Shown here: piece by piece, positions 10,501 through 22,500 of the stretch | Layout of the letters: each line of letters begins with the position of its first letter | Numbering within the stretch: the stretch's first letter is position 1 | From: Caprella mutica | Lineage: Eukaryota > Arthropoda > Malacostraca > Amphipoda > Caprellidae | Direction: 5' to 3' | Length of the DNA: 64,000 nucleotides | Assembly (NCBI GenBank): GCA_947561585.1 | Contig: CANNZV010002568.1 | Location: 52,331 to 116,330 of the forward strand | The notes under the pieces: model-generated | Seen by the model: only the letters and a program-made list of their open reading frames with translations | Told to the model about the DNA's origin: nothing | The model's database searches: none | Translations under genes and position numbers: made by a program

Positions 10501-13500
10501 AGCAAAATCAGACCAACCATCAGAGATCGAGGGCCAAGAAGAATTTCTTTATTGTGGTCAAATGTTCCTTTGAGCTGCACTCGTCTGTATTCTATTTCTT
10601 TTGTAATTAGAGAAGGACTGAAAAGGAGGTAAATTTATTGGACAAATAAAGGAGGGAAGGAATCTAGATATATAAGTTATAGAACTCTCAAAGTTGAATA
10701 ATAATCATTTCGCCCTCGGACAAAATTTGAGGTCACAATTTGCCCTCTTCAGCATTAATTATAAAAAAAAATTAGAAGTGTGAAAAATGAAGGTGCATTT
10801 GTTAGCAATTAGTAGGTACAATAAAAAGTTTGTTGATGTTTTTATAAATGCAATAACTTAATACCAACTGAATACAGTATTCATTATATCCATATAAATT
10901 TCACAATTATTTAACATTTCTTCTAAAATTTGACTTCTTTGATAACAATTTTTTTGTTAGAATAAAATATAAAAGCAGGATTACTAGCAATTAGGATGTA
11001 CAATGAAAATTATATTTATATTGATATTTCCATTTTCATTAATCTACAAATAAAATATATATAACTTGTTAATTAACTAAATTTATAATTTGTGAAACTC
11101 TACTTCAATTTAACTTTTCAAAATTGTCATTTTTCTTTTAATTTTATATTTTTTTTTGTCTTACGCACCTGTATGAGCTCAAATATATCCCTATTAATAG
11201 TAGTAGATATTAATTTCCCAACCTATAGCAAAGTAGTCAATCTACTGTTTTTGCTCTAATAGTTTTTTGTCAGGTGGGGCCTTTGAGTGTAAAAGGGAAA
11301 GTTAAAATAATAAAATTTTGAACACATAGGAAGATTGCCAAGCTTATTTTGAACAAAAACATGCTAAACCTTTTGATCTAGGACTAATAATAAAGTTACG
11401 ACCTTCCAAAAATGGTGATGTCAAGGCATTTTGCCCATTTTTTCAAAAGTTCACAAGATCATAACTTTTGACATATAAGAGCTAGAGTGCTGAGATTCTT
11501 AATATAGAGTTTTTGGACACAAGCACCCATAGTATGCGAATCTGAGGGGGTGTGGTGTTAAATTTCATATTTTTGGTCCACTTGTCATGGAATGGTCAAC
11601 TTGTGTTTACCGAAGCAGAGGAATGTAGGAAGTTCACAGTAATATCGTCAAATAAATATTCTTCACAATTCCATACCCAAACATTACGGTCATAAATCAC
11701 TTCAACATAATGCCCTATTTTGATAGTTTCCAAGCAAGAAATATTCCTGTGCTGTACCAATACATACATACAGTAGTGGCCAAAATATAAGGATAGGCAG
11801 GAACAAGTTATCTAAATCTTTAATTTCATAAAAAGTACATTATTGAAATTTTTGCAAGTATTTTCATATAGAGGTCATATGTATTCTCATGAAATTTCAA
11901 ACCATTTGAACAAATATTTTATCAATAGTCTCATATTTCACCTCAAACAATAAATTTAGCTCTGGTAAAAAGTTAAGGGTAGCCATCATAAACTTTGTAA
12001 TATTCCTGGATATTGGCAATTAACTTAATACTCTGTGAATAATTTTTTGCTATATCACTTCAATACTCTTCTGCCACAAAATTCTACTAATTTTGCACAA
12101 AGTGAAGGAGTTATCCATCTTCCCGATATGTCCATAATTCTTCCACATTTGTTGTGTTTCTTCTCTGAGTACAGTCTCCAAATATTATTCAACCAATCTC
12201 AATTTGATTGAGGTCAGGGCTTTGTGAAGGCTAGCTCATTTGAGCAACTTCATCCTTTTTTTTATCTGAGTAGTAGGGTACGTTGTCCTGCATGAAATTC
12301 GGTTGTTGAAGATCTGCTGCTTGTTGATAGGGGAGAGTATGTTGACGAAGAAGCTGTTTTATACTTCTGTAATAACTCCTCCGTGCAGAAGAACAATGAA
12401 ACCAGGTCCAGTAGAAGAAATGATCACAAACCATCACAGTACCACCTCCGAGCTTAACTGTTTTCTTGACACAGTTCAGAGTTAACCTTCCCCCTACTTT
12501 ACGTTTGATTAGTACTTTTCCATTAGAACCGAAAATATTTAGTTTTATTACATTCATCACTAGAATGTACTTTCAACCTCTGATCAATCGACCAAACGAC
12601 AAGCTCATGACAAAACACAAGTAACACTTTCCGGTTCCTTTTCAAAATTGAAAGCTTCGATGCTGGGACAAATTATTGCAAACCAACTTATTGAAGTCGA
12701 AGCGAAAAAGTAGACTGGGACACCGTACCACCAGACATGACATATATCTCACGAAAAATTTGACCAGAAGTGTTGAAACTAACTGGCAAGCTTCTTTGAA
12801 CACTTGCATGATCTTCTCTGTGCGTTGCTTTGTGAAGTCTACCATTCTTTGGTTTGGAATCAATAACTCCATATGCTTATAGACCAGGAGCCCAGGGGGG
12901 TCAGCCTAGCTGAAAAAGTTACCGATTTTAAATAGTATCACAGTATCTGGCACCAATTGATGATCTAGGATCTGTACGTCTGCCGGGTCTCACCTGGTGG
13001 GTGCGGTCATGGGCGGGGTTTTAATGGTAGTCAAAACTAAGCTAGATTAGCTGAAAAGGTTACCACTTGAAACCAATTGCAAAATGTCCAACATAACTCC
13101 ATGGATCATTAAATGTTACTGCCAGACGTTTTCAGTGGTGGGTTGCCCCCGCCAGACGCCCAAAATGACGACCCCAAAACTGAGCTAGATTAGCTGAAAA
13201 GGTTACCACTAGAAACTAATTGCTCACCACTAGGTATGTACAAAATTTATAGGTAGGCTACCTATACACAGTACAGTGTCTTAATTCATTATTTTTATTA
13301 AATGAGTTATCAAAAAATTTCCTTTAAAGAACTAATAAGTTATTATTCAATTTTTAATAAAATAAACTTTTTAATTTCACAGAGATGATAAAGAAGCCCT
13401 TTGTTGAATTATGACTAGGTTTTCTGAAATTAAAAAAGATTATTTTATTCAAAAAAATAATAGTACTTAATAACTTATTAGTATACGTATACTATATAGG

Positions 13501-16500
13501 CTAGGAAGAGTTATTTAGATAACACTTTAAAAATATTAAATTGTCTAGAGAATTTGTGGGTGCAGTTCAAAGTAACTCTTCGATTTACTTTTATTTATAC
13601 CTAGTTTTTTTTATCCAAAATCATAAATAGCATGACGCCATGGAGATTTAGACTACTATTTATTATTAAATACAGTAATCATTTTTCTTAGAACAGTAAC
13701 ATAAATTTTCATGATAAAAATTATTCTTTATTCAATAATATGGTTTACAGAGATGGCTTAATAAATGTTACATGGGGTTATACTGGACATTTTGCAATTA
13801 GTTTCAAGTGGGTGCATAGAAACACCGGACCAGACCAAAACGGACTGGAACGGAGGCAAATATGTATGTTAAGGCTGGTTTACACGCTACGTTTTGTACA
13901 CCGTTTTGCCTGCGCAGTTCAGTACGTTGCAGCTAAAACGTTGCGTGTAAACAGAAAAACTGCGCAAATTTTGACTCCGAAGAGAGACTGTGCAGTTGCA
14001 GCGATAACTGAGCTAATGAGCATAGATTTCCGTGAATTGCGCGGACTAATTGGAACGTGTAGACGCAGCTCCGTTTTCTGGATCATCTTTTTACTCAGTT
14101 TTCTTTCAACAAGTGACAATGGCTGACCTCAGCAATTGTACTCGTGAGTGTCTCACAGAATTTATTGCTCTATAGTCTATACGAAAGTTTTCCTTGCCCT
14201 TGGTGAATCAAATCGAAGGAGTATAGTGATGTAGAGGGCTGCATTATATGGTTGACTGAAGTTATACAATAGTTTGCTTTTCTTTGAAACACTCCTCTCA
14301 GTAACATCAGAGTTGTAAACTGGCACTCTGTTTGTTTTTATCTCAGTTCTCTCCCAGCCTCCATAGTGTCAACATGTCTCCCTAAAGTGCTCTGTGTTTG
14401 TTTACATTTTCCTTTGTTTGCCTTTTGTGTTTCCTGATTTCATTTATATAACGGAAGAAGTTTGAGAGGATCCATATGAATCAGGGAGAATCATTGAGAC
14501 TGTATGCTGCTAGGGTGGAAAGAGAATTTAAACTGGCTTTTCCAAAAAAAAAGATTAACGCGAGTAGAACTTTGCAGGAGAAGTTTCTTGACACCACACC
14601 TTCAAGCTTCAGGAAACAAATGGCAGCTGTGAAGAGTTTTCTTTCCCTTCAAGGTAAAAAGCTGGCTTGGGATAGCATCATGAAAGTGGCCAGTGCCTAT
14701 GATCTGGAGAATAATGGCAACATGATCGAGATCCATAGTGACATTGATCCTGAGGTAAATGAAGTGTGGGCTGCTACTGTGCCTCAACCACCACCGACTC
14801 CATACACTCGTCCAACTGATTTTGCTCGGTCATCTTCGGTTCCTCGACAACTTCTCTCATCAACGGAATCATGGTAATTCTCCTGCTAAGTCTGTACACT
14901 TTACAGAGTCTCGGAAACTATCTGATTTTTTTTAGAAATTTGAGCCCTGGATACGGTTCTGATGCTAAAACTTGCTTTTATTGTAAGCGTCCAGGACACA
15001 TCAAACGTGATTGCTGGCGTCTTCACACTAAGTGCCTTGCTTGTGAGTCTGATACGCATCGCATAGCCGACTGTCCTCGAAGATCACTGCAGAACAATCC
15101 TTGGAAGCCTCAAAGAGTTGACTCTGTTAATGCAGCACAGTTTCCATCAGGCACATTATATGCTTCGGAAAACGAGAGAGCTCTGGCTGGGCAAGGAACA
15201 TTCCCTCGTCAGAGCTAAACCCGACTTCACAATCTTTTGTTCCGAAGCTCATCAATACAGATGATAACCAGTCTACTGTGCTTGATGAGTCTGATATTGG
15301 TGTTTGTGAGGGAGAACTTCAAGGGGAAGATGAGAAATTCTTAAATTATGAGAGGAAGACTGATGCTTCTTATGAGGATGCGCAAAAGGAACAAACTGAT
15401 ACCTCTGATGGGGATTTGTTGGAGGAAGAGATCGAGGTTTACATGAGCGTTTCTGAGACCTTGATGCTCTGCAGTGTTTCATTTGATAACACCTCTTCTC
15501 CGGCTCTAATAGACTCAGGATGCAGCTGTTCCATCATGAGTGAAACACTTCAACGAAAGCTTGGTGCTGATTTGGGACCCGGTAGTCAAACAATTCGTGG
15601 TCTTCGTGGAGGATCTGTCCATCCACTTGGAGTGGTGGAAGCTTCGTTTAGATTGGGTGAAATCGAATTTAAACATGAATTTCAAGCAGTCCCTCGTCAT
15701 ATCACAAATCATTCCATTGTATTGGGAAATCAGTTTTTCAAGAAAAATGGAATGAGTATTGACACTCTTGGAAATATTCCAGTCACTGGGGTACATGGGA
15801 GTTGTATCTTGGGGAAACTTATGGTCCACTTGGTTATACCGTTTTACGTAACGTAAATTTAATTGTTGAGGATGATATAGAAGTTAGATATGACTCTTAC
15901 AACTTGGTTCCAGTTTCTCTTCCAGCCTGTGTTCATCCTGCTCCTGATCAGAAACTGTATTTTAATGGGGAATTAGTTTCTCCGTTTCTGATTGGAGAAC
16001 CTGGAATCATTTCTACTTCGATGGATAAAATGAAGATCCTGATTACAAAGATTCGTGGCCCTTTTTCTACCGAAAAACTGAGTGCTGGTTGCGTTATTGG
16101 AAGGGTGTCATCGATGATAGAAGCAGATCTGCCACGTGATGTAGAAGTGAATTTTGGATAAGAATCTTCGAATGTTTCATTCACTAACGTGATTCTTGAT
16201 CACTTAAATGCACATCAGAGAGAGGAGGTCATGAGTATGATGGATACCTGTACTGACGTCTTCAGCAAGGGTGAGAACGATATTGGATGAGCAGGAGTGA
16301 CTCGACATAGGATTGAGCTTTATGATGACACACCTATACACCAGAAACCAAGAAGATTCCCCGATCCTGTTAATAGAGAGTTAGAACGTCTATGATTCAT
16401 CACGGGATCTTGAGCTATAGTAAAAGTCCTTGGTGTTCTCCTATTGTACCAGTCAGGAAAAAGGATGGCAGTCTTCGTATATGCATTGATTATCGTCAGT

Positions 16501-19500
16501 TGAACAAGGTGACGAAGGCTGACAAATTTCCTATTCCTAATATGAGTGACTTGGTGTTTGGGCTCAACGGTATGTCGTACTTCTCAATTTTGGACTTGGT
16601 TAAAGAGTATTATCAGGTACCCATGCATCCTGATAGCAAAGAGTTCACTTCTCAACAGCGAACCAGCACTACGAATTTCCTAGTGCATTCCAAAGGGAAA
16701 TGCAAGCAGTTCTAAGGGATTTTGATCAGGAGGTCATCGTTCATATCGATGATATACTTATAATGAGTAAAACATTTTCTAATCATCTTGTATTGGTCTC
16801 CCGTGTTCTTCAAACTCTTGCGGCCTATCATATGAAAATTAAAGTGACTAAATGTTCCTGGTTCCAGCAGAGAGTCACCTTTCTCGGGCACATTGTTAGC
16901 AAGGATGGGTTACGCAAGAGCGATACATACATGAATTCTGTTCGTGAGTATCCTAGACCATCTACTGTGAAGGAACTACGCCAGTTTTTGGGTGTTGTAA
17001 ACTTCCAACGAAAGTTTATTGCACATTTTTCGGAGCTGGCGAAACCCCTGACGAGTTTGACAGGAAAGGCAGACAAAACCCGATTGAATTGGACTGTAGA
17101 GATGATCGAATCGTTTGAGAACTTGAAGAAGGAAATGTGTGCAGACATAGAACTCGCATACCCTAATTATAGCCCTGATGCTTCTAAGCTAGAACTTGCC
17201 ACTGATGCTCCAGCTTATGGATCCGGAGCTTGCTTGTCACAGGTGCAAGATTGGGAATATAAGGTCATTGCCTATGCATCCATGACCTTTTGCAAGGCAC
17301 AACGTAACTACAGCACTATCGAGAGGGAGCTTGCAGCGCTAAGATGGGGAATAAATACGTTTCGTAGTTTTTTGTATGGAATCCCTTTCATCTTGTACAC
17401 AGATCATAGACCGCTGACTTACATGACCTCCATGTCCAACCAGAATTCAAGGATAATGCGTACCCTCGTCGAGCTCTCTGAATTTGATTTTGAGATCAAG
17501 TACAAGCCTGGTCCGGAAAACTACTTAGCTGATGCCTTTTCAAGAATGCCATATAACGCTCCTGTACACTCTGAAGGTCCGCATACACCTCTACCTCGTG
17601 GTCTGAAGATCATGAAACGGATCCCTGGAGGTGGAGACTCTATGGTTGAAAGTTTGTGCGCTGTCTTGTCATGGTACCATCTTAATTACAATCCGGATTT
17701 CATTATACCTTCACCTGAAGAGTTGAGAATTTCGGTTGTCAATGAGATCCCTAATAAGCAGAAACTTTATTCGCAACAGAAAACTGGTCGTTCTGGGATA
17801 TCTCGAATAAAGCTGATGAAGCTCCCAGGATGCTTACCATCTACAGATTTCCTGGCAGCTTTCGCAAATCTGTACAGTATGGCGGTAGTAGTATATCATG
17901 AGATGTATCAACCTATCGTATACGAACCTGTGAAAGTAAACAAATCTATGTCTGACAAACCGTATCGAGTTTATCTTCAGTGTCTGGCGGGATTTCACTA
18001 CAATCCTCTGGAGTCCTCTCGTCTGTTTGTCCCCAGCTTAGCAAGAAGTGGCATGAGTGAAGTCCATGACACACCTGACCATGGTGATTCTTCTGAAGGT
18101 GATGTTAACGTAGATGATATTGAACCTCTTGTTATGACTGCTATTGATTCAGTGGATGAACATTCTTGTTCATGTAGACATACGTGTCACTGCTATCCAA
18201 AAATACAGGTTATAGTTAATGATATACAGGGTGGGGCGTAAGTTTGGAAGCAATTTTTCAAACATTAATATAATTCTTAAAAATAAGTTCCTAAGTAGGT
18301 GATAGGGTTTGAACTATAGTAGAGACACTACATTATAACGTGGCAGTGTTATTTTTTACAAAAATTTAGTCAATTCAAAAATGTCAGACAAAAGAGAAGC
18401 CATTATTGCTCTACACCGTGCCGGGAAGTCAGATTCAGTTATTTCAAAGACTCTCTCAATAGCGAGATCGACTGTTTGGAAGTGTGTGAAGCGTTTTAAT
18501 GAGAGAGGAGACTTGACTGATCGTCCAAGAAGTGGTAGACCACGCTCACAACGCACCAAACAACTGATAAAATGTGCCCGAGAGAAGATCAGGAGGAACC
18601 CGAAAAGGTCAATACGATTGCTAGCCAAAACAGCTAATGTGAGTCTCAGAACAATGAGAAGAGTTGTCACAGAAGACCTAAAGAAATGTCCTGTTTCACC
18701 CTCCAAAAGAGACAGACTCTGTCAGAAGCTGTAAAGAAAAAGAGATTGGAGAGAAGCAAAGCACTTCTGAGAGAATTGAAGTCTGGCACGGCTGGTGAAA
18801 TTGTTTGGTCTGACGAAACAATTTTCACAGTGGAAATGGCTCACAACCGGAGGAATGACAGAATAATTGGTAAAAGTGCAAAAGACATCCCATACAACCA
18901 AAAAACTGTCCACAGAACCATGAAACCTGCTTCAATAATGATCTGGGCCGCCGTTTCAGAAACTTGGAGATCTCCTTCAATTTTTATGGAACAAGGCGCC
19001 AAAATCAATGCTAAATGTTATATTGAGAATATTTTGACGCCAATGTTGGAGTCAGCTAAGCATCACTTCGGTAATGACACTCTATGGACATTTCAGCAAG
19101 ACGGCGCGACTTCACATACTGCAAATGTCACTCAAAACTGGTGCCATGACCATCTTCCACGGTTTTGGTCCAAAGAAATGTGGCCTCCCTGCTCCCCAGA
19201 TGTTAATCCTATGGACTTTTCGGTATGGTCCATTCTTGAATCAAAGGCCTGTGGTAAATTCTATCGCAGTGTGGATGATTTAAAGCGTTCGTTCCAGAGA
19301 TCTTGGAAGGAAATTTCAAAAGAACAGTTGCGTGCCGCAGTAGGAGGAGTTCGGAGGAGATTTGAGGCTGTTATTAAAAACAAGGGGGGACATTTTGAAT
19401 AAATTTATAATTTTTGAATTCTTAAAACCCTTATGTAATAATACATAACTGTAAATTATTAAATATATTTTTCGTTGGATTATAATATGCACTTTCATTT

Positions 19501-22500
19501 GCTTCCAAACTTACGCCCCACCCTGTACCTCTGTGTGCTTTGATCGACACTGGAGCACAGATATCTCTTATAACGAAGGCAGCAGCACGAATAAGTTCAT
19601 GTGGGAAATCAGTTCCAGAACACATGAGGTTGAAGGGAGTTTCTATCAAAACCTTTGGTAATAGAATATCGGCTGCTGATGAAACTATGGTAAATGTGAT
19701 GATCGGTTCTGCTGTATGTTTAGAGGTTCCTTGTGTTGTGGTTGATGATAATGCAATGGCTTGCTGTATCTTGCTTGGTAATAATGTTGTTCGTATGCTT
19801 CATGGTGTGCTTGATTTCAATTCTGATTCTTGTAGATTTTTGACTTCCGATCGTGATCAGGAGTTTTCTCTTCCGTTTATGAATTCTGGACCATTTGTAG
19901 ACAAGATTGGTTATTGCCCGTCAGGAGAAGTCACCGATTTTGAGTCTTTTCTGTCTAATAACCAAATTAGATTGCTGCAAAAACGACAGAAAGAACTGTG
20001 TTAGTTGAAAAATAAGCTAGTAAATGGTATCCTTCCATCAAACTGGAGGGGCCCTGGTTTGATGCGTTTCAAGCGTTTCTCTGACTTTCTACACGTAGTT
20101 AATGATGTCATTGTTTTCTGTAAAGAAGAAAGCTGTGTACCGGTAATCTCTTTCAAGTTCATGGTAGAAATTACCATTAGACTTTATTGGCAACTCTGTC
20201 ATGCTGGACGAAACAAACTACTGGAACATCTGAAAACTCTGATATGGCATCCTTCACTTAGCTCTGTGGTAGCAGATATTTGTGGTTCTTGTGAGACATG
20301 TCAAAAGTAAAAGGTCAATTCTGTAATTCCTGGTGTTCCTGTCATCAAGATTCAGGTACAGAACCCATTCGAATTGCTGGCAGTAGATTTGGTTAAATTA
20401 CCATTGACTAAACAACGTCATTGTTATTGTTTGGTTTCGATAGACCACTACTCAAAGTGGTTGAGCTGTGTTCCAATCAAAGACAAGACTTCTAAAACTG
20501 TTGCTTGTGCTTTGGAATACAGAGTTTTGCCATTCTTGCCTGCCAAACCTGTTAAACTCTTAAGTGACAATGGTAAAGAATTTACTGGGTCGGAGTTTGA
20601 GCAAGTGTTGAGTGACTATGATATTGAACATATCTATTCAACTCCCTATAAACCGTCATCTAATGGTGCAGTTCAACGAACAAACAGAACTGTAATTGAG
20701 ATGATTCGTTGCTTGGAAGATGACCAGTCTACTGAGTGGGATACAAAGCTATCAAGAGTGGTTCTTACATATAACCACTCATGGCACTCACAGTTATCCA
20801 AGTCACCTTCAGATTTTTTGTTGACAGTCAACCACATAATGTCTCCAAAACCTATGATTACGGAAGAGACGCGACAGTTGTGGAAGGAGGGTCATCCCAG
20901 TTTCAAGAGTTTCAAAGTTGGAGACCAAGTGATGAAGAAAATGATTCTTCAGGGAAACTCTGTATCACTGAAATTTCAACCACGTTACTCAGGACCATAT
21001 ACAGTGATGAAGACTAGAAACAATGGTCTAACTTACGAAATTTCAAATGGATCAAACGAAATTAGGGTGCATCACAAGCAGCTAATACGCTGGGTTAAAA
21101 TTCCTAATTACATCAGCAAAGATCCAGCACTGATGAATCTACTCAATTTCTTCACCAAAGAATCTAATCATGGAGAGGAATTGAATTGGATGATGGTAGT
21201 TCAGATGATCACTTTCTTGAGAACTCAAACTGTGATTCTGATGATGATTTTTTGGGGTTCCCACCTATTGTTGGAGTTGCCTTGTGTTCTGATGGTTCAT
21301 GCGACTCTTCCGGTGACTCAGGTGAGACATCCGATAATGAGGTATCTTATGCATCATCAACCCGTGAATCCTCATTGACCTTTTGTGAATCTTCATTGAC
21401 CTCCTGAATCTAATAGTTCCTGTTGTAATGATGAAGAGATTCAGGGAGACTGCGATCTGGAGGAATTTACACATAGGATACTACCTCAAGGGGTTTTTCA
21501 TTCTTCTCCAACACATGATGTTGTTCCACCCTCTTTTGAATTTTGTCTGCCTTTTGACACCGTTCCGTTTTATGTTAACATGGTGTTACCTCCTGTTGAT
21601 GCTGTTCCACCAGTTACTGATGTTGCCTTACTTCTTGTTGATGTCGATCCGCCTTGTGTTGATGTTCCTTTCCATCGGGTTGTTCTTGTTCAGTCTCTTG
21701 TTGATGTTCCTCTGCCTCTTGGTCTTCCTCCGCCTCTTGTAGATCTTCCTCCGCCTCTTGTTGAACTTCATTCACCTCATGTTGAACTTCATTCGCCTCT
21801 TGTTGATCCTCTTTTGCCTCTTGTTGATCCTCGTTTGCCTCTTGTTGATCCTCGTTTGCCTCTTGTTGACCCTCGTTTGCCTCTTGTTGACCCTCGTTTG
21901 CCTCTTGTTGACCCTCGTTTGCCTCTTGTTGACCCTCGTTTGCCTCTTGTTGACCCTCGTTTGCCTCTTGTTGACCCTCGTTTGCCTCTTGTTGACCCTC
22001 GTTTGCCTCTTGTTGACCCTCGTTTGCCTCTTGTTGACCCTCGTTTGCCTCTTGTTGACCCTCGTTTGCCTCTTGTTGACCCTCGTTCGCCTCTTGTTGA
22101 CCCTCGTTCGCCTCTTGCTGACCCTCGTTCGCCTCTTGCTGACCCTCGTTCGCCTGTTGTGAATGATATCCTGTCTCCTGCTGTTGTTGTTTGTTCATCA
22201 CCTACTGAGTTTGGTTCACCAACTGTTACCTTTGGTTCACTCTTTGCTTGCGTTGAGTCCACCCCGGTTGTTGATTATTCATCACCTATAATTTAAGTTT
22301 CGACACCTTTCAGTTCTGGTGCATTAGATGATTCTGCAATGTCTGCTAGAAGTCCGATACATATGGAGCTTGGAGAAGATATGCTCTCTGTTGATGATAG
22401 AACACCGGTAGCTTGCAATAATCCTAGTGATGAAAAGTCCTGCAGCTCTGATGTTAACCACTCATCTGTTTTCAGGACTGAGTTTCAGAGAAGCGTTGTT

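Noticed and set aside
18356..18706. Minus-strand 116-codon frame
   Set aside because: It is antisense to the DD37D transposase, which has clear motifs on the plus strand.
21614..22262. Minus-strand frames of 157-195 codons (EANEGQQ and GSTRGKR repeats) and alternative plus-strand Leu-rich frames
   Set aside because: The 21-bp unit keeps every frame open. The sense frame PLVDPRL continues the retroelement coding direction; the others are shadows.
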